Shown here: piece after piece, positions 14,372 to 23,230 of the stretch
How positions within the stretch are numbered: position 1 is the first letter of the stretch
How the letters are laid out: each line of letters starts with the position of its first letter
Source: an uncultured Sphingomonas sp.
Lineage (GTDB): Bacteria > Pseudomonadota > Alphaproteobacteria > Sphingomonadales > Sphingomonadaceae
Assembly (NCBI RefSeq): GCF_936927845.1
Contig: NZ_CAKZHV010000060.1
Location: 1-64,000, forward strand
Direction: 5' to 3'
DNA: 64,000 bases
Program-made: the position numbers and the translations under genes
The notes under the pieces: generated by a model
Seen by the model: only the letters and a program-made list of their open reading frames with translations
Told to the model about the DNA's origin: nothing
The model's database searches: none

Positions 14372-17202
14372 GCGAGACCGACAACGACAAGCCGAAGCTC
14401 GGTATGCGCCAGCCGCTGGGGCTGAAGCGCACGGTCGAGACCGGCAAGGTGAAGCAGAGCTTCAGCCACGGCCGTAGCAATACGGTGGTGGTCGAGGTGA
14501 AGCGTCGCCGCGTGCTCGGTCCGCAAGGCGCGGCACCCGAGCAGGCGCCCGCGCCCGAGCCGACGCCTGCACCCACCCCGGCGGCACCGCCGGCGCCCGC
14601 GCCGCAGCGTCCCGCCGCGAGCAACGAGACCGCGCAGGAGCGCCAGGCTCGCCTGCTGCGCGAGGCCGAGGAACAGCGCATGCACGCGCTGGAGGAAACG
14701 CGCCGTCGCCAGGAGGTCGAGCGTCAGCAGGCCGCCGAGGCCGAGCGCGCGCGCGCCGAGGAAAAGCGTCGCGCCGAGGCAGAAGCGCAGGCGGCACCGC
14801 CTGCGGCTGCGACGCCCGAGCCGACGCCCGCGCCCGCGCCCACGCCTGCTCCCGAGGCTCCGCCGGCGCCGACCGTCGCGACGCCGATGGGCGCGCGCGG
14901 TTTCCGCCCGGTCGTGCGCGAGACGCCGCCGGCGCCCGAGCCGACGCCGGCGCCCGCTGCATCCCCTGCGCCCGCGCCGGTCGAGGCCGCGGCACCCGCG
15001 CCGACGCCTGCGCCCGCGCCGACGCCGGCACCTGCACCTGCGCCGACTCCCGCACCCGCACCGCGGCCGACGGTTGAGCTCGCCCGTGACCCCGCGATGC
15101 CGGCGCCGCGCCGCTTCTCGCCGGTGGCGCGTCCCGAAATCCCCAAGCCGCAGCCCAAGCCCGAGCCGAAGCCCGCGCCCGCCGCGGCTGCTCCGCAGAC
15201 CGCCTCGGGCACGAGCGGCAACGCCGCGCGTCCGATGCCCGCGGGCACGATGGCGTCACGCACCGCGCCGCCCACGCGTCCGCAGCAGCGCGACCGCAAG
15301 TCGGACGAGCGCCGCGGCGGCAAGCTGACCGTCAACCGCGCGCTCAACGAGGACGGCGCCCGCGCGCGCAGCCTCGCCGCGCTGAAGCGCGCGCGCGAGA
15401 AGGAGAAGCGTGGCTTCGGCGGCCCGCGCGAGCCGCAGGCCAAGCAGGTCCGCGACGTGCAGGTGCCCGAGGCGATCACGGTGCAGGAACTCGCCAACCG
15501 CATGGCGGAGCGCGGTGCTGATCTCGTGAAGGCGCTGTTCAAGATGGGCTCGCCCGTCACCATGACGCAGACGATCGATCAGGACACCGCCGAGCTGCTG
15601 GTGACCGAGTTCGGCCACAACATCGTCCGCGTCTCCGATTCGGACATCGACCTGGCGCTCGACACCGCGCCCGACGCGGAGGCCGATCTGCAGCCGCGTC
15701 CGCCGGTGGTGACCATCATGGGCCACGTCGACCATGGCAAGACGAGCCTGCTCGACGCGCTGCGCGGCACCGATGTGGTGCGCGGCGAGGCCGGCGGCAT
15801 CACGCAGCACATCGGCGCGTATCAGGTGACGCTCAAGGACAAGTCGAAGATCACCTTCCTCGACACGCCGGGCCACGAGGCGTTCACCGCCATGCGCGCG
15901 CGCGGTGCGGACGTGACCGACATCGTGGTGCTGGTGGTCGCCGCCGACGACGGGCTGATGCCGCAGACGATCGAGGCGATCAACCACACCAAGGCGGCGG
16001 GCAAGCCGATGATCGTCGCGATCAACAAGGTCGACAAGCACGACGCCAACCCGCAGCGCGTGCGCGAGCGTCTGCTCGAGCATGACGTGCAGGTCGAGGA
16101 AATGGGCGGCGAGACGCAGGACGTCGAGGTCTCCGCGCTCAAGAAGACCGGGCTCGACGAGCTGATCGAGAAGATCCAGCTCCAGGCCGAGCTGCTTGAA
16201 CTGCGCGCCAATCCCGACCGTGACGCCGAAGGCAGCGTGGTGGAAGCCAAGCTCGACAAGGGCCGCGGCCCGGTCGCGACCGTGCTCGTCACCCGCGGCA
16301 CGCTCAAGGTCGGCGACGTGTTCGTCGTCGGTGCGGAGAGCGGCAAGGTGCGTGCGATCGTCGACGACAAGGGCCGCCAGCTTAAAAAGGCGGAACCGTC
16401 GATGCCGGTCGAGGTACTGGGCATTACGGGCACGCCATCGGCAGGCGACCAGTTGCAGGTGGTCGAGAACGAGCAGCGCGCGCGCGAAGTGGCGGAATAT
16501 CGCCAGGGCGTGTTGACGCAGAAGCGCACCACCTCGGCCCCGGCCAGCCTGGAGAGCATGTTCTCGGCGCTCGCCGCGAACAAGGCGATCGAATATCCGC
16601 TGGTCGTCAAGGCGGACACGCAGGGCACCGTCGAGGCGATCGTCGCGTCGATCAACAAGATCTCGACCGACCTGATCCGCGCGCGCGTGCTCCACTCGGG
16701 CGTCGGCGGCATCACTGAAAGCGACGTGACGCTGGCGGGCGCCTCGGGCGCGCCGATCATCGGCTTCAACGTCCGCGCGAACGCCAAGGCACGCGAGATC
16801 GCCGAGCGGCAGAAGGTGGCGTTGAAATATTACGACGTCATCTACGACCTGATCGACGAGATCCGCGCCGGCATGGCGGGCGAGCTCGGTCCCGAAGCGT
16901 TCGAAACCGTCGTTGGTCGCGCCGAAATCCGCGAGGTCTTCTCGGCCGGCAAGCACGGTCGCGCGGCGGGTCTGCTCGTTACCGACGGTGTCATCCGCAA
17001 GGCGCTCAAGGCACGTATCACGCGTCAGGACGTCATCATCTACCAGGGCGAGATCGCCAGCTTGCGTCGCTTCAAGGACGACGTGGCCGAGGTCCGCGCC
17101 GGGCTGGAATGCGGTGTGACGTTCACGCAGAACTTCACCGACATCAAGGCGGGCGATTACCTGGAAACCTACGAGGTCGAGCTGCGCGAGCGCACGCTCT
17201 AA
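14368..17202 (+). CDS. infB: Translation initiation factor IF-2
   Basis: The 944-residue product has the GTPase motifs GHVDHGKTS (about 451), DTPGHEAF, NKVDK and SALKKTG, followed by the IF-2 C-terminal domains that bind initiator tRNA. The N-terminal 350 residues are a charged, Pro/Ala-rich segment with many APTPAPAP-like runs and a Glu/Arg-rich coiled-coil stretch (ERQARLLREAEEQR), longer than in many species. It starts at GTG 14368, overlapping the ylxR stop by four bases. It recruits fMet-tRNA to the 30S subunit. The low-complexity linker explains the repetitive DNA at about 14540-15200. Confidence 0.97.
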   Translation: MSETDNDKPKLGMRQPLGLKRTVETGKVKQSFSHGRSNTVVVEVKRRRVLGPQGAAPEQAPAPEPTPAPTPAAPPAPAPQRPAASNETAQERQARLLREAEEQRMHALEETRRRQEVERQQAAEAERARAEEKRRAEAEAQAAPPAAATPEPTPAPAPTPAPEAPPAPTVATPMGARGFRPVVRETPPAPEPTPAPAASPAPAPVEAAAPAPTPAPAPTPAPAPAPTPAPAPRPTVELARDPAMPAPRRFSPVARPEIPKPQPKPEPKPAPAAAAPQTASGTSGNAARPMPAGTMASRTAPPTRPQQRDRKSDERRGGKLTVNRALNEDGARARSLAALKRAREKEKRGFGGPREPQAKQVRDVQVPEAITVQELANRMAERGADLVKALFKMGSPVTMTQTIDQDTAELLVTEFGHNIVRVSDSDIDLALDTAPDAEADLQPRPPVVTIMGHVDHGKTSLLDALRGTDVVRGEAGGITQHIGAYQVTLKDKSKITFLDTPGHEAFTAMRARGADVTDIVVLVVAADDGLMPQTIEAINHTKAAGKPMIVAINKVDKHDANPQRVRERLLEHDVQVEEMGGETQDVEVSALKKTGLDELIEKIQLQAELLELRANPDRDAEGSVVEAKLDKGRGPVATVLVTRGTLKVGDVFVVGAESGKVRAIVDDKGRQLKKAEPSMPVEVLGITGTPSAGDQLQVVENEQRAREVAEYRQGVLTQKRTTSAPASLESMFSALAANKAIEYPLVVKADTQGTVEAIVASINKISTDLIRARVLHSGVGGITESDVTLAGASGAPIIGFNVRANAKAREIAERQKVALKYYDVIYDLIDEIRAGMAGELGPEAFETVVGRAEIREVFSAGKHGRAAGLLVTDGVIRKALKARITRQDVIIYQGEIASLRRFKDDVAEVRAGLECGVTFTQNFTDIKAGDYLETYEVELRERTL

Positions 17203-17208
17203 GCAGCG

Positions 17209-17589
17209 ATGCTCGGCCCCGTCACGCCCGTGCTGCGCAGCTTCGACGAAGCGCGTACGCGGGCGTTCTACCTCGACTTTCTCGGCTTCGAGCTGGTGTT
17301 CGAACACCGGTTCGAGCCGGGGATGCCGCTCTATCTGGGCGTGCGACGGCGTGAATGCGTGATCCACCTGTCCGAACATCACGGCGACGCGGCGCCCGGT
17401 GCCGCGGTGCGGATCGCGTGCGACGACGTGACGGCCTATGCCGCCACGCTTCGTGACAAGGGGTTCGGAAACGCACGACCGGGCGCGCCGCAGCCGACGC
17501 CATGGGGCACGCGCGAGTTCGCGGTGCACGATCCCTCGCACAACCGGCTAATCTTCTTTACCGACATGAATGGTGACGATCATGAATGA
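17209..17589 (+). CDS. VOC (glyoxalase/bleomycin resistance-like) protein
   Basis: A 126-residue single VOC unit of the glyoxalase-I/bleomycin-resistance superfamily. The start LGPVTPVLRSFDEARTRAFY is typical; FYLDFLGFELVFEHRF and ECVIHLSEHHGD give the first strand pair, and REFAVHDPSHNRLIFF has the usual DPxGN-like end. Metal ligands are plausible but not proven, and the substrate is unknown. Superfamily members include glyoxalases and antibiotic-binding proteins. It starts six bases after the infB stop, and its end overlaps rbfA. This position in the infB-rbfA interval is unusual, though the protein itself is common. Confidence 0.85.
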   Translation: MLGPVTPVLRSFDEARTRAFYLDFLGFELVFEHRFEPGMPLYLGVRRRECVIHLSEHHGDAAPGAAVRIACDDVTAYAATLRDKGFGNARPGAPQPTPWGTREFAVHDPSHNRLIFFTDMNGDDHE

Positions 17590-17968
17590 CCAGCAGGGCG
17601 AACGCTCGGTCCGCACGCTTCGTGTCGGCGAGCAGGTGCGCCACGTCCTGTCCGAGATCCTCCAGCGCGGCGACGTGCATGACGAGACGCTCGCTCGCCA
17701 CGTCGTCAGCGTCACCGAGGTACGCATGTCGCCCGACCTGCGCCACGCGACGGTGTTCGTGAAACCGCTGCTCGGCCGCGATGAGGAAGCGGTGCTGAAG
17801 GCGCTGCGCACCAACACCGCCTATCTCCAGCGCGAGGTCGCGCACCGCGTGCAGAACAAATATGCCGCGAAGCTGAAGTTCCTCGCCGACGAGAGCTTCG
17901 ACGAGGGGAGCCATATCGACGCGCTGCTGCGTCGCCCGGAAGTCGCGCGCGACCTCGACGCCGAATAA
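17582..17968 (+). CDS. rbfA: 30S ribosome-binding factor RbfA
   Basis: A 128-residue RbfA. It contains RVGEQVRHVLSEILQRGDVHDE, then VSVTEVRMSPDLRHATVFV, then KLKFLADESFDEGSHIDALL, the conserved type-II KH-fold pattern. It aids 16S 5'-end processing and 30S assembly, notably in the cold. ATG 17582 overlaps the end of the VOC gene; an in-frame codon 12 bases upstream is possible. In most bacteria truB follows rbfA; here tdk follows instead. Confidence 0.95.
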   Translation: MNDQQGERSVRTLRVGEQVRHVLSEILQRGDVHDETLARHVVSVTEVRMSPDLRHATVFVKPLLGRDEEAVLKALRTNTAYLQREVAHRVQNKYAAKLKFLADESFDEGSHIDALLRRPEVARDLDAE

Positions 17969-17980
17969 CGCGCCTCCGCC

Positions 17981-18559
17981 GTGGCCAAGCTGTATTTCTA
18001 TTATGCCAGCATGAACGCGGGCAAGTCGACCAACCTACTCCAGGCCGACTTCAACTATCGCGAGCGCGGCATGGCGACGATGCTGTTCACCGCCGCGATC
18101 GATGATCGCTTCGCCGCGGGCACGATCACCTCGCGCATCGGCCTGTCCGCTCCGGCAACCCCGTTCGACACCGCGACCGACATCGCCGCGCAGGTCGCAG
18201 GCCAGCACGCGCAATCACCCATCGCGTGCGTGCTGGTCGACGAGGCACAGTTCCTCACTGACGCGCAGGTCGACCAGCTCGCCTGGCTCGCCGATACACT
18301 TGGCATACCCGTGCTCGCCTATGGCCTGCGCACCGACTTTCAGGGGCAGTTGTTCCCCGGTTCGGCGCGGCTGCTCGCGCTCGCCGACTCGCTCATCGAG
18401 ATCAAGTCGGTCTGCGCGTGCGGGCGCAAGGCGACGATGAATTTGCGCGTCGACGACAGCGGTCGCCCGATCGCGCAAGGCGCGCAGACCGAGATCGGCG
18501 GCAACGACCGCTACGTCGCGTTGTGCCGCCGGCATTTCAGCGAGGCACTGGCGGGGTGA
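17981..18559 (+). CDS. tdk: Thymidine kinase
   Basis: A 192-residue type-II thymidine kinase. ASMNAGKSTNLLQ is the P-loop, CVLVDEAQFL the catalytic Walker B-like segment with Asp-Glu, and the C-terminal part has zinc-ribbon cysteines (VCACGRK and ALCRRHF) and the lasso region GNDRYVAL. It phosphorylates thymidine to dTMP in salvage. It begins at GTG 17981, 12 bases after rbfA, and is the last gene of the rimP operon. A repeat and terminator region separates it from clpA on the other strand. Confidence 0.95.
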   Translation: MAKLYFYYASMNAGKSTNLLQADFNYRERGMATMLFTAAIDDRFAAGTITSRIGLSAPATPFDTATDIAAQVAGQHAQSPIACVLVDEAQFLTDAQVDQLAWLADTLGIPVLAYGLRTDFQGQLFPGSARLLALADSLIEIKSVCACGRKATMNLRVDDSGRPIAQGAQTEIGGNDRYVALCRRHFSEALAG

Positions 18560-18640
18560 CCCGCGGGCGTGCTCGCGTCGCCTGACCCGCATGTACCGCC
18601 GGACCCGCTCGGTTCCGCACCAATCACCTCCCCACCCACT

Positions 18641-18727
18641 CGTCATCCCGGACCTGATCCGGGGTCCCGCTTCTTGCAGCGGTGGAGTGCGCGAGAAGCG
18701 GGATCCCGGCTCAAGGCCGGGATGACG
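18641..18727. repeat. REP-like palindromic element, copy 2
   Basis: It begins CGTCATCCCGG, has GATCCGGGGTCCCGC, and ends GCGGGATCCCGG followed by GGGATGACG. It lies in the convergent gap between tdk and clpA, next to a rho-independent terminator. It has the same architecture as the copies at 6644, 26159, 44918 and 52768. Confidence 0.88.
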
Positions 18728-18740
18728 CAAGTGATTCGGA

Positions 18741-18781
18741 TCAAGCAAAAGAAAACCCCGGCCGGTCGCCCGGCCGGGGTT
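18741..18781 (-). terminator. Rho-independent terminator of clpA
   Basis: A perfect 12-bp stem, AACCCCGGCCGG (18754-18765) with CCGGCCGGGGTT (18770-18781) and a four-base loop, is followed on the minus strand by TTTTCTTTTG. It lies 25 bases after the clpA stop. On the plus strand it is followed by no T-run, so it terminates clpA more than tdk. Confidence 0.9.
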
Positions 18782-18806
18782 CATCTCATTCACCACTCGG
18801 TGCGGC

Positions 18807-21116
18807 TCACGCCTTGACGGTTGCCGCCTTGCCGCCCTTCTTCTTGGGCTTGGGCGCCGCGGGCTCGATCGTGAAGGCGAGCGCGTTGTCCTTGAGCTTG
18901 ACCGTCACCTCGCCGCCGTGGACGAGCTTGCCGAACAGCAACTCCTCGGCGAGCGGCTGCTTGATCTTCTCCTGGATCAACCGGCCCATCGGACGCGCGC
19001 CGTAGAGCTTGTCATAGCCCTTGGTTGTCAGCCACGTCTTTGCCTCGTCGTCCAGCTTGATGTGGACGTCGCGGTCGGCGAGCTGCAGTTCGAGCTGGAG
19101 GATGAACTTGTCCACCACACGCGCGACCACCTCTGGCGGCAGGTAACCGAACGGCACCACCGCATCGAGGCGGTTGCGGAATTCGGGCGTGAACATCCGC
19201 TGCACCGCCTGCTCGTCCTCACCCTCGCGTGTCAGATTGCCGAAGCCGACTGTCTCGCGCGCCATGTCGCTCGCCCCCGCGTTGGTCGTCATGATCAGGA
19301 TGACGTTGCGGAAATCGACCGTCTTGCCGTGCTGGTCGGTCAGGCGACCGTTGTCCATCACCTGCAACAGGATATTGAACAGGTCGGGATGCGCCTTCTC
19401 GATCTCGTCGAGCAGCAGCACGCAGTGCGGGTTCTGGTCGACCGCGTCGGTCAAGAGACCACCCTGGTCGAACCCGACGTAGCCCGGAGGCGCACCGATC
19501 AGCCGGCTGACCGAATGGCGCTCCATGTACTCCGACATGTCGAAACGCTGGAGCGGGATGCCGAGGATGGTCGACAACTGCTTGGCGACCTCGGTCTTGC
19601 CGACGCCGGTCGGACCCGAGAACAGATAGTTGCCGATCGGCTTCTCCGGCTCGCGCAGCCCAGCGCGCGCCAGCTTGATCGCCGACGACAGTTTCTCGAT
19701 CGCGGCATTCTGCCCGAACACGACGCGCTTCAGATCGGTCTCGAGATGCTCGAGCACCTTCTTGTCGTCGGTCGACACCGATTTCGGCGGGATGCGCGCC
19801 ATCGTCGCGATCACCGCTTCGATCTCCTTGGCGGTGATCGTCTTCTTGCGCTTGTTCGGCGCCACCAGCATCTGCATCGCGCCGACCTCGTCGATCACGT
19901 CGATCGCCTTGTCGGGCAGCTTGCGGTCGTTGATGTAGCGCGCCGACAGTTCCACCGCCGACTTGATCGCCTCGGGCGTGTACTTGACCGAATGGTGCGA
20001 CTCGAACGCGGAGCGCAAGCCCGCGAGGATCTTGATCGTGTCCTCGACCGACGGCTCGTTGACGTCGATCTTCTGGAACCGGCGCAGCAGCGCGCGATCC
20101 TTCTCGAAGTGGTTGCGGAACTCCTTGTAGGTAGTCGAGCCAATGCAGCGGATCGTGCCGCCCGACAAAGCAGGCTTGAGCAGGTTGGATGCATCCATCG
20201 CGCCGCCGCTCGTGGCGCCCGCACCGATTACCGTATGGATCTCGTCGATGAAGAGCACCGCGTCGGGCATCTTCTCCAGTTCGTTGACAACCGCCTTCAA
20301 CCGCTCCTCAAAGTCGCCGCGGTAGCGCGTGCCCGCGAGCAGCGCGCCCATGTCGAGCGAGTAGATGACCGCGGGCAGCAGCACCTCGGGCACGTCGCCC
20401 TCGACGATCTTGCGCGCCAATCCTTCGGCAATCGCGGTCTTGCCGACACCGGGATCGCCGACATAGAGCGGGTTGTTCTTGGAACGACGGCACAGGATCT
20501 GCACCGTACGATCGACCTCGGCCGAGCGCCCGATCAAGGGATCGACCTTGCCGGTCTTTGCCTTCTCGTTCAAGTCGACGGTGAATTGCTTGAGCGCGCT
20601 CTCGCCCTTCTTCCCCTCGGCCTTTTCCTTTTTCTCTTCCTCCGCACCCTTCACGCTGGTCGCCTCCGGGGTGGCGTTGCCCTTGCCAACGCCGTGGCTG
20701 ATGTAGCTGACTGCATCCAGCCGGCTCATGTCCTGCTGCTGGAGGAAATAGACCGCGTAGCTCTCGCGCTCGCTAAACAAAGCGACGAGGACGTTCGCGC
20801 CCGTCACCTCGTCGCGGCCCGAGGACTGGACGTGGAGGATCGCGCGCTGGACGACGCGCTGGAAGCCGCTGGTAGGCGACGGATCGGTGGCAGCGTCGAC
20901 CTTGAGCGCCCCCAATTCGGTATCGAGATAATGCGCGACGGTGGTTTTCAGCTCACCCGTGTCGACCCCGCACGCGGCCATGACCTGGCTGGCGTGCTCG
21001 TCGTCGATCAGGGCGAGTAGAAGGTGCTCCAGCGTCGCATATTCGTGACGACGCGAGGACGCGGCCTCGAGCGCCTTGTGCAGCGTGGTCTCGAGAGCGC
21101 TGGCGAAAGAAGGCAT
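18807..21116 (-). CDS. clpA: ATP-dependent Clp protease ATP-binding subunit ClpA
   Basis: The 769-residue unfoldase has an N-terminal ClpA/B repeat domain (about 1-145), a Lys/Glu-rich linker, and two AAA+ modules. D1 has GDPGVGKTA (about 218) and VLFIDEIH; D2 has GPTGVGKTE (about 500) and VLLLDEIEKAH. It feeds substrates to ClpP. The C terminus is Lys/Ala-rich (KPKKKGGKAATVKA). ATG 21116 is preceded by an AGGAGTAAG-like ribosome-binding site. The ClpS adaptor gene often found upstream of clpA is absent; a DUF1192 gene and a 244-base gap precede it. Confidence 0.97.
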   Translation of the reverse strand: MPSFASALETTLHKALEAASSRRHEYATLEHLLLALIDDEHASQVMAACGVDTGELKTTVAHYLDTELGALKVDAATDPSPTSGFQRVVQRAILHVQSSGRDEVTGANVLVALFSERESYAVYFLQQQDMSRLDAVSYISHGVGKGNATPEATSVKGAEEEKKEKAEGKKGESALKQFTVDLNEKAKTGKVDPLIGRSAEVDRTVQILCRRSKNNPLYVGDPGVGKTAIAEGLARKIVEGDVPEVLLPAVIYSLDMGALLAGTRYRGDFEERLKAVVNELEKMPDAVLFIDEIHTVIGAGATSGGAMDASNLLKPALSGGTIRCIGSTTYKEFRNHFEKDRALLRRFQKIDVNEPSVEDTIKILAGLRSAFESHHSVKYTPEAIKSAVELSARYINDRKLPDKAIDVIDEVGAMQMLVAPNKRKKTITAKEIEAVIATMARIPPKSVSTDDKKVLEHLETDLKRVVFGQNAAIEKLSSAIKLARAGLREPEKPIGNYLFSGPTGVGKTEVAKQLSTILGIPLQRFDMSEYMERHSVSRLIGAPPGYVGFDQGGLLTDAVDQNPHCVLLLDEIEKAHPDLFNILLQVMDNGRLTDQHGKTVDFRNVILIMTTNAGASDMARETVGFGNLTREGEDEQAVQRMFTPEFRNRLDAVVPFGYLPPEVVARVVDKFILQLELQLADRDVHIKLDDEAKTWLTTKGYDKLYGARPMGRLIQEKIKQPLAEELLFGKLVHGGEVTVKLKDNALAFTIEPAAPKPKKKGGKAATVKA

Positions 21117-21360
21117 TTGTTACTTACTCCTGTCGGGCGCCGCCCGGGAGGCGATGCCCTTTGCACCTATGTCGGTAGTGGTGCCCGCCGCATCAAGCCG
21201 CGCGCCCTCTGCGCCATTGCTGGAATAAACGTGCACGTTGATCGATTGGCTCCGACCCGAACACAAGCGTCGACCATCGGTCGAACGATCGCCCACCCAC
21301 CTCGTCGCGGCCGTGATCGGCGCGTGCGGGCGGGCGAGGCCGATCATCGCGCGCGGCGCC
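21117..21360. other. Leader region upstream of clpA
   Basis: The 244-base region carries no supported gene. It should hold the clpA promoter on the minus strand. I do not see a convincing heat-shock promoter or a clpS gene. A short palindrome ACGTGCACGT lies at about 21229-21238. Open frames here in other frames have no family resemblance. Confidence 0.4.
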
Positions 21361-21570
21361 TCACGATCGGAACCCCGACTTGAACAGCGCGTCCGCGCTG
21401 GCGCGGTGGCTGACCGCCCCGTCGATCTTGGCGCGGCAGCGCGCGATCTCGCCCTGCAACGCGGTGACGCGCGCCTCCAGTTCGGCGACCGAGAGACGAT
21501 CGAGATCCTCGGCCAGCAAGGCCGTCAATGGATCGTCGCCGCGGCGACCGAGGATATCGTCCAGGTCCAC
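21361..21570 (-). CDS. DUF1192 domain protein
   Basis: A 69-residue protein whose conserved part DLDDILGRRGDDPLTALLAEDLDRLSV opens DUF1192 proteins of alphaproteobacteria; ELEARVTALQGEIARCRAKI forms a short coiled coil. The function is unknown. GTG 21570 is taken as start because homologues begin near DLDD; the Shine-Dalgarno is weak. It is divergent from the quinone oxidoreductase gene and 244 bases from clpA, and is probably transcribed apart. Confidence 0.75.
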   Translation of the reverse strand: MDLDDILGRRGDDPLTALLAEDLDRLSVAELEARVTALQGEIARCRAKIDGAVSHRASADALFKSGFRS

Positions 21571-21637
21571 GGCGATGAACGTTGACCCTGCCCGACGCGA
21601 AGTCAATAAGGCCGCCGCGAAATGGGGGAAATCGGTG

Positions 21638-22639
21638 ATGGGTGACGTGCCCGAGACGATGCTGGCGATCGACCCGGATGCGCCGGGCGGACCCGAAGTG
21701 CTGGTGCCGGTCGAGCGCCCCGTGCCCGCCCCCGCGAGCGGCGAGGTGCTGATCCGTGTCGCCGCCGCCGGGGTCAACCGTCCCGACGTGCTGCAGCGCA
21801 AGGGCGGTTATCCGCCCCCGCCGGGCGCACCGCGCACGCTCGGGCTCGAACTCTCAGGCACGATCGTCGCGGTCGGCGACGACGTTGACGCGGCGATGAT
21901 CGGCCAGCCGGTCTGCGCGCTTGTCGCAGGCGGCGCCTATGCCGAATATGCGGTCGCCCCGGCCGCGCAATGCCTGCCGGTCCCCGAGGCGCTGTCGATG
22001 GCCGAAGCCGCCGCGCTGCCCGAGACGCTGTTCACCGTGTGGACCAATCTGTTCGAGCGCGCCTTCGCGGTCGAGGGCGACACCGTCCTGGTCCACGGCG
22101 GCACGAGCGGCATCGGCACGATGGCGATCGCGCTCGCCAATCTGTTCGGGCTGACGATCATCGTCACCGCCGGCTCCGACGCCAAATGCGAGGCCGCGCG
22201 CAGCCTAGGCGCGCACCACGCGATCAACTACAAGACGCAGGATTTCGCCGCCGAGGTGAAGGCGATCACCGGCGGCAAGGGCTGCGCCGCGGTGCTCGAC
22301 ATGGTCGGCGGCGATTACGTGCCGCGCAACATGCAATGCCTGGCGGACGACGGCCGCCACGTCTCGATTGCGGTTCAGGGCGGCGCGACCGCGACCGTGC
22401 CGATCTTCGAGATCATGCGCCGTCGCCTGACGCTGACGGGCTCGACGCTGCGCGCGCGCGATGCGGCGTTCAAGGGGCTGGTCGCGGACGAATTGCACAA
22501 GACAGTGTGGCCGCACGTCGAGGCGGGTCGGTTGAAGCCCGTCATGGATCGTAGCTTTCCGCTCAGCGAAGCGGCCGAAGCGCACCGGCGGATGGAGGCC
22601 GGCGACCATGTCGGCAAGATCGTCCTGACGCTCGACTGA
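21638..22639 (+). CDS. NAD(P)H-quinone oxidoreductase (zinc-free MDR family)
   Basis: A 333-residue quinone oxidoreductase of the medium-chain dehydrogenase family without zinc ligands. The N-terminal GroES-like domain has GVNRPDVLQRKGGYPPPPGA and LGLELSGTIVAVG; the Rossmann fold has VLVHGGTSGIGTMAIALANLFG (NADPH motif) near residue 150. It reduces quinones or enones. ATG 21638 has GGGGGAA upstream and is divergent from the DUF1192 gene. It is followed by a terminator at 22664. Confidence 0.92.
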   Translation: MGDVPETMLAIDPDAPGGPEVLVPVERPVPAPASGEVLIRVAAAGVNRPDVLQRKGGYPPPPGAPRTLGLELSGTIVAVGDDVDAAMIGQPVCALVAGGAYAEYAVAPAAQCLPVPEALSMAEAAALPETLFTVWTNLFERAFAVEGDTVLVHGGTSGIGTMAIALANLFGLTIIVTAGSDAKCEAARSLGAHHAINYKTQDFAAEVKAITGGKGCAAVLDMVGGDYVPRNMQCLADDGRHVSIAVQGGATATVPIFEIMRRRLTLTGSTLRARDAAFKGLVADELHKTVWPHVEAGRLKPVMDRSFPLSEAAEAHRRMEAGDHVGKIVLTLD

Positions 22640-22663
22640 GCTTCAGCCCTTCACCCCAACGAG

Positions 22664-22702
22664 AAACGGCGCACCGGGCATCCCCGGCGCGCCGTTTTTG
22701 TT
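22664..22702 (+). terminator. Rho-independent terminator after the quinone oxidoreductase
   Basis: AAACGGCGC (22664-22672) pairs with GCGCCGTTT (22689-22697), with a further CCGGG/CCCGG inner pairing, followed by a T-rich run TTTTTGTTT. It lies 25 bases after the stop and also separates the gene from the convergent small protein. Confidence 0.85.
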
Positions 22703-22727
22703 TCAACCCCGCCGCAGCGGAAGCGAC

Positions 22728-22991
22728 TTAGTTGCTGTCGCTGTTATCGCCGCCATCGGTCGCGACCAGCACCACCGCGACAATCACCGCCAGGATGCCG
22801 ATGTTGATCAGCGTCGTGCCGGGCACGGCAGCGCCGATCTGGCTCGACTTGGCCGCGGGCGCCGCGGCGCGGATCGACAGCGACTGCGCCGGATTGGCGC
22901 GCACCGGCGCGGGTGCGGCGATCGCGCCGGTCGAAACGGTCATCAGCGCGGCCGCAGCGGCGCCACCCAGCATGGACTTGAACGAAACCAT
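22728..22991 (-). CDS. Small exported protein with C-terminal membrane segment, function unknown
   Basis: An 87-residue protein of unknown function. Residues 1-23 are a signal peptide (MVSFKSMLGGAAAAALMTVS..GAIAA); the middle is Ala/Pro-rich; residues about 58-75 (TTLINIGILAVIVAVVLVA) are a membrane helix, and the tail TDGGDNSDSN is acidic. A perfect Shine-Dalgarno (AGGAGG) precedes ATG 22991, suggesting strong expression. It lies alone between convergent and divergent neighbours. I do not recognise the family; similar small proteins are common in sphingomonads. Confidence 0.7.
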   Translation of the reverse strand: MVSFKSMLGGAAAAALMTVSTGAIAAPAPVRANPAQSLSIRAAAPAAKSSQIGAAVPGTTLINIGILAVIVAVVLVATDGGDNSDSN

Positions 22992-23230
22992 GATAATTCC
23001 TCCTGTTGGCGCTCGCTTCCTTCGTGCCGGCGCGCAAGTCAACACGGCCGCACGCCCCCGAGACGCGTGGCGCGCGTATAAGCAGAAGCATGTTGCAACC
23101 GTGAGACAATCCTGCGTCGCGCCCGCGCTGACGCGGAACCGTCACGCCCTTGTCGTGACCGCGTCATGCGCCCGAGACGCGGACGTAACATGGCCGGTCT
23201 AAGACCTTTCTCGACCGGGAGAGCCTCGCC

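Noticed and set aside
14540..15200. Dense repeat-like DNA with CCGGCGCCCGC motifs.
   Set aside because: It encodes the Pro/Ala-rich linker of IF-2 in one frame; it is not a tandem repeat of its own.
15256..17541. A long minus-strand open frame antisense to infB (761 codons), and similar ones opposite clpA (18918-21020) and the FrhB-like/pyruvyl transferase genes (2381-4450).
   Set aside because: These are the expected result of high GC with G/C at third positions of the real gene. Their products show no family resemblance and are rich in Arg, Ala and His.
21238..21585. Plus-strand open frame opposite DUF1192.
   Set aside because: It has no family resemblance, while the minus-strand frame clearly encodes DUF1192.
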